Shown piece by piece: positions 52,341-59,908 of a stretch of DNA of 64,000 bases; within the stretch, counting starts at the first letter, position 1, and every line of letters begins with the position of its first letter. This DNA is from Pseudomonadota bacterium. Its GTDB lineage: Bacteria > Pseudomonadota > Gammaproteobacteria > Burkholderiales > Burkholderiaceae_C. The notes beneath the pieces were generated by a model that did not search any database, had not been told where the DNA came from, and saw nothing but the letters and a program-made list of their open reading frames with translations. A program made the position numbers and the translations under genes. The stretch lies in NCBI GenBank assembly GCA_020161065.1, contig JAIUPH010000020.1:53296-117295 (forward strand), written 5' to 3'.

Positions 52341-53386
52341 GCGCGCGGGCGCCGCCGCCCCAGCAGCCACAGGAAGAAGGGCGCGCCGACGCCGGCGGTC
52401 AACACCGACAGCGGCAGCTCGATCGGCGCCAGCGTGCGCGCCAGCGTGTCGGCCAGCATCAGGAAGGCGGCGCCCAGCGCCATCGCCAGCGGCAGCAGGC
52501 GGCTGAACTCGGGCCCGGCGATCAGCCGCGCGACGTGCGGCACCACCAGCCCCACCCAGCCGACGATGCCCGAGAGCGACACCGCGGCCGCCGTCATCAG
52601 CGTGGCGCCGACGACGATCCAGCCGCGCAAGCGGCCCACCCGCAGGCCCAGCGCCGCCGCTTCGTCGTCGGGCAGCGACAGCAGGTTGACCCGCCAGCGC
52701 CACAGCAGCAGCAGCACCGCGCCGGCCAGCAGCGCTGGCAGCGCGAAGCCGAGGTCGGCCGCCGTCACCGCGTTGAGCCCGCCCAGCAGCCAGAAGGTGA
52801 TGGCCGGCAACTGCACGCTGGGGTCGGCCAGCAGCTTGACCAGCGAGATGCCGGCGCCCAGCAGCGCGCCCGCGGCGACGCCGGCCAGCACCAGCACCAG
52901 CACGGGGTCGTGCTCGCCGACGCGGCGGGCCACCAGCATCACCGCGGCCACCGCCAGCAGCCCGCCGCCGAAGGCCGCGGCCGAGACCAGCGCCACCGGC
53001 AGCCCCAGCAGGATGGCCAGCGCCGCGCCCAGCCCGCAGCCGGCCGAGACGCCCAGGATGTCGGGCGAGACCAGCGGGTTGCGGAACATCGCCTGGAACG
53101 CCGCGCCGGCCGCGCCCAGCGCCGCGCCCACCACGCCGGCGGCCAGCACGCGCGGCCCGCGCACGCGCCAGATCACCGCCTCGGCGGCCGGCGGCAGCGC
53201 CGGCGGGGCGCCGGTGAGCCGCGCCCAGGCCGAGGCCCACAAATCCTGCGGCGACAACGCGAACTTGCCCAGCGCGAAAGCCGCCGTCGTCGCCAGCGCC
53301 AGCAAGGCCAGCACCGCGGCCCAGCCCCAGGCGGCGCGGCGGCGGCCGGCCGCCGCGGCAGGGGCCGCTGCTGGAGCTTCAACCAC
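52337..53386 (-). CDS. FecCD-type ABC permease, probable molybdate/tungstate transporter
   Basis: A 349-residue permease with about nine to ten membrane helices. IWRVRGPRVLAAGVVGAALG, AAFQAMFRNPLVSPDILGVSAGCGLG and LLGGLNAVTAADLGFALPALL match the FecCD family, and GIVGWVGLVVPHVARLIAGPEFSRLLPLAMALGAAFL is the coupling region. FecCD permeases import iron complexes, cobalamin or, in MolABC, molybdate. The ModE and DUF2478 genes upstream point to the last. Start GTG overlaps the binding-protein stop by eight bases. Confidence 0.87.
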   Translation of the reverse strand: MVEAPAAAPAAAAGRRRAAWGWAAVLALLALATTAAFALGKFALSPQDLWASAWARLTGAPPALPPAAEAVIWRVRGPRVLAAGVVGAALGAAGAAFQAMFRNPLVSPDILGVSAGCGLGAALAILLGLPVALVSAAAFGGGLLAVAAVMLVARRVGEHDPVLVLVLAGVAAGALLGAGISLVKLLADPSVQLPAITFWLLGGLNAVTAADLGFALPALLAGAVLLLLWRWRVNLLSLPDDEAAALGLRVGRLRGWIVVGATLMTAAAVSLSGIVGWVGLVVPHVARLIAGPEFSRLLPLAMALGAAFLMLADTLARTLAPIELPLSVLTAGVGAPFFLWLLGRRRPRA

Positions 53387-54635
53387 GCCCGTCGAGCCAG
53401 GCCTGCAGCGTCTCGCGCGGCGGCGTGATGCCGTAGAACAGCGCGTGAAAGCGCAAGGCCTCGTCCAGCACCGGCTGCAGCGCCGCTTCGCTTGCCGGAG
53501 CCGGTGCCGGCGCCGGCGCCGGGCCGCGGCGCAGCACCGCGGCGAGCCATTTCAGCCCCAGCAGCCGGTTGACCGAGGGCGGGCCGTCCAGCCAGCCGAA
53601 AGGCCGGTCGGCGGCTAGCAGCAGCCGCCCTTCGCGCAGCGCCGGCAGCGTGCGCCACGTGGCGTCGGTCTGCGCCAGGCGGAAGAAGTTGCGGTCCTGC
53701 GTCAGCACCCAGTCGGGCGCCCAGCCCAGCACCTGTTCCATCGAGACGCGGGCGACGCCGGCGCGGCCCGTAACGGCGACGTTGCGCGCACCGGCGGCCT
53801 CGATGACCTCGGCATTGATCGCGCCGGCGGTGGCGGTCTCCAGCCCGTCGGCGCCGCGCGCCAGGTAGACCGAAGGCGGCGCGCCGGCGCCGGCCGCGGC
53901 CGGTGGTCGCGCGGCACCGGCCGCAGGCCGCGCCACGTCCGCCAGCGCCTGCTCGGCGAAGGCGGCCAGCGCTTCGGCGCGCGCGTCCAATTCGGCCGAC
54001 GGGCCCAGCAGCCGCGCGAGCTGGCGCAACTGCGCGGCGCTGTCGGCCAGCCGGCCGTCCACCAGCGCATAGGGCACGCCGGTCTGCTCGGCCACGCGCT
54101 GCGCGGTGGAGACGTAGGTCGGGTCGACCGTGCCGGCGTCGACGATGAGGTCGGGCTTGAGCGCCAGCAGCGCTTCCAGGCTGACGGTGCTGCCGCGGCC
54201 CGACAGGCGGCCGAGCAACGGCTTGTCGCGCGCCGCGGCCGGCAGCCAGGGTTTGGCGGCGTCGCTCAGGCTCATCGGCCAGCCCAGCAGCCGCTGCGGC
54301 GCCAGGCAGGCCAGCAGCACTGCCGCCGGCGGCCCGGCGGCGAACACGCGCGCCGGCGAAGGCGACGGGCGCCCAAAGAGTTGGATCAGGTTGCCGCCGG
54401 CGGCCGTGGCGGCGCGCGCCGACGGCAGCCACCCCAGCGGCCACGGCAGCGGCAGGCCGGCGCTGCCGGCACTGCCGGCAGTCGCCAGCGCGGCGCCCAG
54501 CCAGGCGCGGCGCGAGGATGACGGCGGCGGCGACGAAGACGACGAAGACGACGAAGACGACGAAGACGACGAAGACGGCGAAGACGGCGACCACGGCGCC
54601 ACGGCCGCGCGGCGCGGCCGCCGCGGCTCAGGCAT
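53379..54635 (-). CDS. class III ABC substrate-binding protein with poly-Ser n-region
   Basis: A 418-residue BtuF/FecB-type binding protein. The start MPEPRRPRRAAVAPW is followed by about 15 Ser in a row, then SRRAWLGAALATAG, a Tat-like signal, with cleavage near SARAATA. The mature protein has VFAAGPPAAVLLACL, LEALLALKPDLIVDAG, INAEVIEAAGARNVAV and MEQVLGWAPDWVL. The serines are encoded by five perfect 9-bp repeats. The start overlaps the DUF2478 stop by eight bases. A proline/alanine-rich stretch (PAPAPAPAPA) lies near the C-terminus. Confidence 0.82.
   Translation of the reverse strand: MPEPRRPRRAAVAPWSPSSPSSSSSSSSSSSSSSSPPPSSSRRAWLGAALATAGSAGSAGLPLPWPLGWLPSARAATAAGGNLIQLFGRPSPSPARVFAAGPPAAVLLACLAPQRLLGWPMSLSDAAKPWLPAAARDKPLLGRLSGRGSTVSLEALLALKPDLIVDAGTVDPTYVSTAQRVAEQTGVPYALVDGRLADSAAQLRQLARLLGPSAELDARAEALAAFAEQALADVARPAAGAARPPAAAGAGAPPSVYLARGADGLETATAGAINAEVIEAAGARNVAVTGRAGVARVSMEQVLGWAPDWVLTQDRNFFRLAQTDATWRTLPALREGRLLLAADRPFGWLDGPPSVNRLLGLKWLAAVLRRGPAPAPAPAPASEAALQPVLDEALRFHALFYGITPPRETLQAWLDGRG
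54532..54585 (+). repeat. 9-bp tandem repeat GACGAAGAC
   Basis: Five perfect copies (54532-54576) and a sixth with one change, inside the binding-protein gene (read on the minus strand as Ser codons TCG/TCT/TCG). Because the unit is a multiple of three, copy changes lengthen or shorten the serine run without a frameshift. Confidence 0.85.
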
Positions 54636-55206
54636 GCAGCGCGGCGGGGCCGCGGGCCGGCGGTGCGGCGTCGTCCACCGCGCCCAGCGTCGTGCGCAGC
54701 CAGGCGGCGATGGCGTCGGGCCGCGCCGGCAGCACGGCGGCGCCGCCGGAGAACTGCCGCCAGGCGTCGAGGTGGCGGCTGGTCACCACCGTCAGCAGCG
54801 GCAGGCCGAGCGCCAGGATCTCCAGCAGCTCGGCGCGAAAGCCGCGGCCTTCGGCTTCCTGGTTGCCGAAGCGGTTGCTGATCACCAAATCGGGCGTCTC
54901 GTCGGCCGCGCGGCGCAGCACCTGGCTGGCGCGCGCAAAGCCCTGCGGGTCGGCGCGGCAGCCGACGGCGGCGCTGCCCAGCGGCTGCGAGACGAGGTAC
55001 TCGTCCAGCGTCTCCAGGTCGACCAGCACCATCGCCTCGGCGCATCCGCAAGCGTCGTCGGGGTGCGTCATCACCAGGCCGCGCACGCGGCGCCCGGCGC
55101 GCCGCTGCTGGCAGGCCACCGCGGCCAGCAAGGCATCGGCGTCGACGGCGCCGTCGTCGAGGATGGCGGCGGCGCGTACGGTCACGGAGTCATCGGCGGC
55201 CGTCAT
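54628..55206 (-). CDS. DUF2478 protein (molybdenum-uptake-associated)
   Basis: A 192-residue DUF2478 protein, a P-loop-like family that often accompanies molybdate transport and ModE genes. VTVRAAAILDDGAVDADALL starts the fold, GRRVRGLVMTH, LVDLETLDEYLVSQPLG, LVISNRFGNQEAEGRGFR and LPLLTVVTSRHLDAWRQF follow. It overlaps the binding-protein start and lies just after a candidate ModE box. Its molecular role is not known. Confidence 0.78.
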   Translation of the reverse strand: MTAADDSVTVRAAAILDDGAVDADALLAAVACQQRRAGRRVRGLVMTHPDDACGCAEAMVLVDLETLDEYLVSQPLGSAAVGCRADPQGFARASQVLRRAADETPDLVISNRFGNQEAEGRGFRAELLEILALGLPLLTVVTSRHLDAWRQFSGGAAVLPARPDAIAAWLRTTLGAVDDAAPPARGPAALHA

Positions 55207-55223
55207 GGCGACCTTTCTTCGCA

Positions 55224-55250
55224 GCGGATATGCACTGGCGAATATATCGC
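55224..55250 (-). promoter_or_regulatory. candidate ModE operator
   Basis: An A/T-rich dyad in very GC-rich DNA: GCGGATAT (55224-55231) and ATATCGC (55244-55250), with 12 bases between. E. coli ModE sites have CGCTATATA half-sites in inverted order, and these halves resemble them. It lies 18-44 bases before the DUF2478 start, between modE and the transporter genes, exactly where a ModE site would repress uptake when molybdate is plentiful. Confidence 0.5.
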
Positions 55251-55278
55251 AGCCGCCGGCGGCGGCGGGCCTTCGCCG

Positions 55279-55722
55279 TCAGCGCGCCAGCATCGCCATG
55301 ATGCGGCGGATGTCGGCCTTGCAGGCAGCGGCCGCGGTCTGCTCGACGCGGCGGTACAGCGTCACCAGCTCGCGGCCGGCCTCGGTGAGCACGCTGCCGC
55401 CGCCGGCCGTGCCGCCCTTGGCCGAATCGACCGCCGGCTGCTTGAGCGAGCGGTTGACTTCGTCGAGCAGCAGCCAGGCGCGGCGGTACGACATGTCCAG
55501 GCTCTTGGCCGCCGCGGTGATCGAGCCGCTGTGCTCGATGGCCTCCAGCAGCGCGATCTTGCCGGGGCCGATGGCGATGCGCTCGCCGGCGGTGATGCGG
55601 GCGCGGAAGCGCCATTGCGGTGGCGGGGATGGCGACGGCGATGGCGACGGTGCTGCCGCCGCCGCGGCGCGGGCGTTGGGGGTGTTGCTGGAGGCGTCGG
55701 TCTTGGCGGGCAGGCGCGGCAT
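55279..55722 (-). CDS. modE: ModE-type winged-helix regulator (DNA-binding domain only)
   Basis: A 147-residue regulator. After a disordered start with SPSPSPSP, the ModE N-terminal helix-turn-helix is clear: AIGPGKIALLEAIEHSGSITAAAK, then SLDMSYRRAWLLLDEVNRSL and GGSVLTEAGRELVTLYRRVE. The molybdate-binding TOBE domains of full ModE are missing, as in many short ModE-like proteins. GAGGA lies seven bases before ATG 55722. It heads the DUF2478-ABC operon and probably controls it. Confidence 0.85.
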   Translation of the reverse strand: MPRLPAKTDASSNTPNARAAAAAAPSPSPSPSPPPQWRFRARITAGERIAIGPGKIALLEAIEHSGSITAAAKSLDMSYRRAWLLLDEVNRSLKQPAVDSAKGGTAGGGSVLTEAGRELVTLYRRVEQTAAAACKADIRRIMAMLAR

Positions 55723-55845
55723 CGGCGGGTCCTCGGCACTCGCCAGCGCGGGCGCGGGCTGGCGGCAGGTAGCGGGGGCGATTGTGGATCGGCCGGCCGC
55801 TCGATCACCGCCACGGTCATCGCCACCGCCCCGGCCCCGGCGATG

Positions 55846-55863
55846 TAGTACCCTGCCATACCA
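55846..55863. promoter_or_regulatory. candidate MarR operator, own-gene copy
   Basis: TAGTACC-CTGC-CATACCA, the same 7-4-7 layout as the perfect dyad at 56599 and 14 of 18 bases alike. It is about 70 bases upstream of the marR ATG. Next to it are short GCCAGT tandem repeats (GCCAGTGCCAGTGCCAGTGCC). It suggests autoregulation. Confidence 0.5.
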
Positions 55864-55928
55864 GATGCCAGTGCCAGTGCCAGTGCCGCCCAGGCGCGCC
55901 CGGCACGCCCCAACCGCGACACCCACCG

Positions 55929-56543
55929 ATGGCGACCACCCGACGACCCGCCCGCCAGACGCCGGCAGCGACCACAGCCCCCACGCCGGCCGGCCGGCGG
56001 CCGCGCCAAACTGCGTCCGACCGCGCGCTCGACGCGGCGCGCGCCAAGGCCCGGGCCGCGCTGCCCAAGCCGCTGGATGCCGAGAACTGGGACCAGCGGC
56101 TGGGCTTTCTGATGCACGACGTGTCGCGCCTGCGCCGCACGGTGTTCGACGACTTCGTGCGCCCGCTGGGCGTGACGCGCTCGCAATGGTGGGTGCTGGC
56201 GCACCTCGCGCGGCACGACGGCATGATCCAGAGCGACCTGGCCAAGGTGCTCGATCTCGGCAAGGCGGCGCTCGGCGGACTCGTCGACCGCCTGGAGGCG
56301 ACCGAGCTGATCATCCGCCGGCCCGACGAGATCGACGGCCGCGCCAAGCGCGTCTTCGTGTCGACCAAGGGCTACGCGCTGATCGCCAAGCTGCGCGGCG
56401 CCAGCCACGCGATGAGCGAGCGCATGCTCAAGGGCATCAGCCCGGCCAAGCGCCACGCGCTGGTCGAGCTGCTGACGGCCGTCCGCCACAACCTCGTCGA
56501 CATCAAGGCCGAGAGCGGCGCCGAGGACGGCGACGCCGATTGA
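55929..56543 (+). CDS. MarR-family transcriptional regulator
   Basis: A 204-residue regulator with a basic, disordered N-terminal tail of about 45 residues and a MarR winged helix (DVSRLRRTVFDDFVRPLGVT, SQWWVLAHLARHDGM, SDLAKVLDLGKAALGGLVDRLE, RAKRVFVSTKGYALI). It lies 94 bases upstream of the SDR-ECH-ligase genes and probably represses them and the divergent operon beyond. MarR proteins of acyl-CoA clusters commonly respond to a CoA thioester of the pathway. Confidence 0.88.
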   Translation: MATTRRPARQTPAATTAPTPAGRRPRQTASDRALDAARAKARAALPKPLDAENWDQRLGFLMHDVSRLRRTVFDDFVRPLGVTRSQWWVLAHLARHDGMIQSDLAKVLDLGKAALGGLVDRLEATELIIRRPDEIDGRAKRVFVSTKGYALIAKLRGASHAMSERMLKGISPAKRHALVELLTAVRHNLVDIKAESGAEDGDAD

Positions 56544-56598
56544 TCCCGCCGCGCCGGCCGCGGCGCGTGCCGGCCGGGTTCCCGCCGCCGCGACGAAC

Positions 56599-56616
56599 TG
56601 GTATGCTGACATACCA
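56599..56616. promoter_or_regulatory. candidate MarR operator, SDR promoter
   Basis: A perfect 7-bp dyad, TGGTATG-CTGA-CATACCA, in the short gap before the SDR gene. It is A/T-rich for this DNA and would overlap the promoter. The SDR ribosome site GAGGAG follows. This is the best-defined regulatory dyad in the window. Confidence 0.65.
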
Positions 56617-56637
56617 ATTGTCGAGGAGTCGTCGCCG

Positions 56638-57390
56638 ATGGACCGTCTGGCGGATCGAACGGTGCTGGTCTCGGGCGGCGCCGGCCCGATGGGCGAGGCC
56701 ATCGCCGAGCGCTGCCTGGCCGAAGGCGCGCGCGTCGTGCTGGCCGACCGCTCGGCCAAGCGCGTGCAGGCCGCGCAGCAGCGGCTGGCGCCGGCCGACC
56801 GCTTGCTGGCCGAGACGGCCGACATGCTCGACGCGGCTTCCGTGGCCGCGCTGTTCGCGGCGACGCGGGCGCGCTTCGGCGAGGTCGACGGCATCGTCAA
56901 CGTCGTCGGCGGCGTCGCCGGCAGCGCCCTGCGTACGCCGCTGCTTGAACTCGGCGACGAGCAGTTCGACGCCACGCTGCACGTCAACCTGCGCGGCATC
57001 CTGCAGACCGCCCGGCAGGCGGTGGCCGCCATGCGCCGGCGCGGACGCGGCCGCATCGTCAACGTCTCGTCGGTGTCGATGGCCGGCGAGGCCGGCCAGG
57101 CCGACTACAGCGCCGCCAAGGCCGGCGTCGCCGCGCTGACGCGCACCATGGCCATCGAGTTCGCGCCCGAGGTCACGGTCAACTGCATCGCGCCGTCGTT
57201 GATCCGCACGCGCGTGCTCGAACGCGTCGACCCGGCGCTGCTCGCGCAATGGCGCGACCGCACGCTGCTCAAGCGCCTGGGCGAGCCGATCGACGTGGCG
57301 CACGCCGCCGTCTTTTTGCTGTCGGACGAATCGTCGTTCATCACCGGCGTGCAGTTGCCGGTGTCGGGCGGCATCTGGCCGGCGCTGTAG
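56638..57390 (+). CDS. SDR-family oxidoreductase, 3-hydroxyacyl-CoA dehydrogenase-like
   Basis: A 250-residue short-chain dehydrogenase. The cofactor loop is SGGAGPMGEAIAERC at about 11, NVVGGVAG lies in the middle, and catalytic Ser and Tyr/Lys are in NVSSVSMAG and DYSAAKAGV (YxxxK). INCIAPSLIRT-like sequence and SSFITGVQLPVSGGIWP end it. Following genes encode an enoyl-CoA hydratase and a ligase, so a role on a hydroxyacyl-CoA is likely. The cofactor preference (NAD or NADP) is not clear from the sequence. Confidence 0.9.
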   Translation: MDRLADRTVLVSGGAGPMGEAIAERCLAEGARVVLADRSAKRVQAAQQRLAPADRLLAETADMLDAASVAALFAATRARFGEVDGIVNVVGGVAGSALRTPLLELGDEQFDATLHVNLRGILQTARQAVAAMRRRGRGRIVNVSSVSMAGEAGQADYSAAKAGVAALTRTMAIEFAPEVTVNCIAPSLIRTRVLERVDPALLAQWRDRTLLKRLGEPIDVAHAAVFLLSDESSFITGVQLPVSGGIWPAL

Positions 57391-57403
57391 GCGCCCGATC
57401 GCG

Positions 57404-58240
57404 ATGAACGCCTTCGACGGCCTCCACGTCAGCGAGCACGGCGCGCGGCTCGATGTCGTCTTCGACCGCCCCGACAAGCTCAACGCGATTTCCGACGCCA
57501 TGCTGCAAGGGCTGCGCGCGGCGCTCGACCACTTCGCCGCGCAAGCGCATTTGCGCGTGCTGCTGCTGCGCGCCCGCGGGCGCTACTTCTCCGCGGGGGC
57601 GGAGATCAGCCCGGCGCTGTCGCCGGCGGCCGGCACCGGCGGCATCGACGGCCGCGCCTGGTACCGCCATAAGTGGCACCGGCTGTTCGACGACTTCGAA
57701 GCGGTGGAGAAACCCATCGTCGTGGCGCACCAGGGCCCATGCCTGGGCGGCGCGCTGGAGCTGTCGCTGTCGTGCGACTTCCGCCTGGCCGCCCGCAGCG
57801 CGCGCTACGGCCTGCCCGAGATCGAGTTGGGCGCGCTGCCGGGATCGGGCGGCATCAGCCGTCTGGTGCGGCTGGTGGGGCCGCACTGGGCGCGCTGGAT
57901 CGCGATGGCCGGGCGGCCGGTGGACGCGGCGCAGGCGCAGCAGATCGGCCTCGTCCACGAGACCTTTGCCGACGACGAGCTCGACCGCGAAGCCGAAGCC
58001 TTCTGCCGGCACCTGGAAGGCCTGTCGCCGGAAGCGCTGGGGCTGGCCAAGCTGTCGATCGAACTGGCGGCCGACCTCGACCGCACGCAGGCGCGCAACG
58101 TCGAACGCATCGCCAACAGCCTGCTATTCACCAGCGCCGACCACAAGGAGCGGCTGGCCGCCTTCCTGGCGCGCCAGGCCGCCCGCCGCCGCCGGCGCGA
58201 GGGCAGCGATGGCAGCGATGGCAGCGGCCAAGCCGCCTGA
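57404..58240 (+). CDS. enoyl-CoA hydratase/isomerase family protein
   Basis: A crotonase-fold enzyme of 278 residues. VVFDRPDKLNAISDAMLQGL starts it; LLLRARGRYFSAGAEIS forms the first oxyanion strand and GPCLGGALELSLSCDFRLAA the second. ARYGLPEIELGALPGSGG carries the Glu region. A charged tail (RRRRREGSDGSDGSG) is added at the end. It would hydrate an enoyl-CoA or act as an isomerase. It follows the SDR gene by 13 bases. Which of the crotonase reactions it carries out cannot be decided. Confidence 0.92.
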   Translation: MNAFDGLHVSEHGARLDVVFDRPDKLNAISDAMLQGLRAALDHFAAQAHLRVLLLRARGRYFSAGAEISPALSPAAGTGGIDGRAWYRHKWHRLFDDFEAVEKPIVVAHQGPCLGGALELSLSCDFRLAARSARYGLPEIELGALPGSGGISRLVRLVGPHWARWIAMAGRPVDAAQAQQIGLVHETFADDELDREAEAFCRHLEGLSPEALGLAKLSIELAADLDRTQARNVERIANSLLFTSADHKERLAAFLARQAARRRRREGSDGSDGSGQAA

Positions 58241-58244
58241 GCCC

Positions 58245-58286
58245 AGCGGCAAGCGACGAGCGGCAAACGACCAGCGGCAAGCGATG
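58245..58286 (+). repeat. 14-bp tandem repeat covering the ligase start
   Basis: Three units, AGCGGCAAGCGACG, AGCGGCAAACGACC and AGCGGCAAGCGATG. The start ATG of the ligase at 58284 lies in the last unit, with GGCAAGCG in place of a normal ribosome site. Perhaps a local slip duplication. Confidence 0.7.
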
Positions 58287-59825
58287 GAACTGACCCAGAT
58301 GCTGCACCGCGCCGCGCGCCTGGAGCCCGGCGCCACGGCGGTGGTCGATGGCTCGTTGCGTTGGCGTTATGCCGATCTGCTCGACGAGGTGGCGCGCCGC
58401 GCCGGCCAGCTGTCGTCGGTCGGCATCGGCCACGGTGACCGCGTGGCGCTGCTGGCCACCAACTCGGCGCCCGCCATCGGGCTGATGTTCGCCTGCTGGT
58501 GGGTGGGCGCGGTCTTCTGCCCGCTGAACACGCGCTGGGCCGATGCCGAGCTGGCGCACGCCCTCACCGATTGCGAGCCCGTTGCGGTCTTTGCCGATGC
58601 CGCGCATCGGCAGCGCGTGGAGGCGCTGCTGCCGCTGCAGGGACTGCACGGCGCGGACACCGGCAAGCCGCGCTGCCTGCGCATCGACGAGCCGCCGCCG
58701 GCCGCCGCCTTGCTGCGCGACGCCCGCGCCGGCGGCGCCGACCTGGCCGCGTTGATCTACACCGGCGGCACCACCGGGCGCGCCAAGGGCGTGATGCTGA
58801 GCCACGGCAACCTGCTGGCCTCGGCGGTCTGCCGGCTGGCCGACAACGACTCGCTGCGCGGCAGCGTCGGCCTGGTCTCGACGCCGGTGTTCCACATCGC
58901 CTCGATCACCCGCGTGCTGCCGCACCTGCTGGCCGGCGGCTGCCTGGTGATGTTCCCGGCGTTCGAGGCCGGCGCGGCGCTGGACCTCATCGAGCAAGAG
59001 TCCGTCACCGACGCGCCGCTGGTGCCGACGATGCTGCAGATGCTGCTGGAGCACCCGTCGTTCCGGCCGCAGCGCCTGCGCAGCGTGCGGCGGCTGAGCT
59101 ACGGCGCGGCGCCGGCCGCCGGCGCCTTGCTGCTGCGCGCGATGGCCTTGCTTCCGTGGGTGGCGCTGCACCAGTACTACGGCATGACGGAGTCGAGCGC
59201 GGTCGCCACCATGAGCGCCGCGTCGGACCACGACGAGGCCGGCTGGCGCGACGGCCGCGCGGCATCCGCCGGCCGCGCCTGCGCGCTGGTCGAGATCCGC
59301 GTCGTCGACGCGCAAGGGCACGAGCGGCCGGCCGGCGCGATCGGCGAGATCCTGGTCCGCGGCCCGGTGGTGTCGCCCGGCTACTGGCGGCGCCCCGAAG
59401 AAAGCGCGGCCACCTTCCGCGACGGCTGGCTGCACACCGGCGACGCCGGCCGCCTGGACGGCGGCGGCTACCTGACCGTGGTCGACCGCGTGAAGGACAT
59501 GATCGTCAGCGGCGGCGAGAACGTCTACAGCGCCGAGGTCGAGAACGCGCTGGCCGCGCACCCCGATGTCGCCGCCGCGGCGGTGATCGGCATCCCGAAC
59601 GAGCGCTGGGGCGAAGCCGTGCACGCGCTGGTGGTCCGCCGCGCGGACGCCGAGGGCCTCGACCAAGCCGCGCTGCAAGACCATTGCCGGCGGCTGATCG
59701 CCGGCTACAAGGTGCCCAAGCGCATCGAGTTCATCGAGCGCCTGCCGCTGACGCCGGCGGGCAAGGTGAACAAGGCGTTGCTGCGCGAACCGTACTGGTC
59801 GCACCTCGGCCGCGGCGTGAACTGA
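58284..59825 (+). CDS. AMP-forming acyl-CoA ligase
   Basis: A 513-residue ANL-family ligase. YTGGTTGRAKGVMLSHGN is the ATP-binding motif at about 157; YYGMTESSAVATMS, GYWRRPEESAATFRDGW, HTGDAGRLDGGGYL, VKDMIVSGGENVYSAEVE and the C-terminal TPAGKVNKALLR (catalytic Lys) follow. It would activate the pathway's starting acid to its CoA thioester. It is 43 bases after the hydratase gene. The acid is not identified. Confidence 0.92.
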   Translation: MELTQMLHRAARLEPGATAVVDGSLRWRYADLLDEVARRAGQLSSVGIGHGDRVALLATNSAPAIGLMFACWWVGAVFCPLNTRWADAELAHALTDCEPVAVFADAAHRQRVEALLPLQGLHGADTGKPRCLRIDEPPPAAALLRDARAGGADLAALIYTGGTTGRAKGVMLSHGNLLASAVCRLADNDSLRGSVGLVSTPVFHIASITRVLPHLLAGGCLVMFPAFEAGAALDLIEQESVTDAPLVPTMLQMLLEHPSFRPQRLRSVRRLSYGAAPAAGALLLRAMALLPWVALHQYYGMTESSAVATMSAASDHDEAGWRDGRAASAGRACALVEIRVVDAQGHERPAGAIGEILVRGPVVSPGYWRRPEESAATFRDGWLHTGDAGRLDGGGYLTVVDRVKDMIVSGGENVYSAEVENALAAHPDVAAAAVIGIPNERWGEAVHALVVRRADAEGLDQAALQDHCRRLIAGYKVPKRIEFIERLPLTPAGKVNKALLREPYWSHLGRGVN

Positions 59826-59884
59826 GCATCAGCGTGAACCGAGGCGCGGCGTGAACTCAGGCGCGGCGCGAACCAAGGCGCGGC
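59817..59884 (+). repeat. 17-bp tandem repeat at the ligase end
   Basis: Four units of about 17 bases beginning GTGAACTGAG, GTGAACCGAG, GTGAACTCAG and GCGAACCAAG. The first includes the ligase stop codon. The last three are very alike (AGGCGCGGC endings). It lies between convergent genes. Confidence 0.7.
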
Positions 59885-59908
59885 GTCGATCGCCGCCGGC
59901 GCCGCTCG

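Noticed and set aside
50685-54635. Cobalamin or iron-siderophore transporter (BtuFCD or FecBCD)
   Set aside because: Protein families alone would allow this, but the ModE and DUF2478 genes at the head of the operon and the ModE-like dyad favour molybdate or tungstate.
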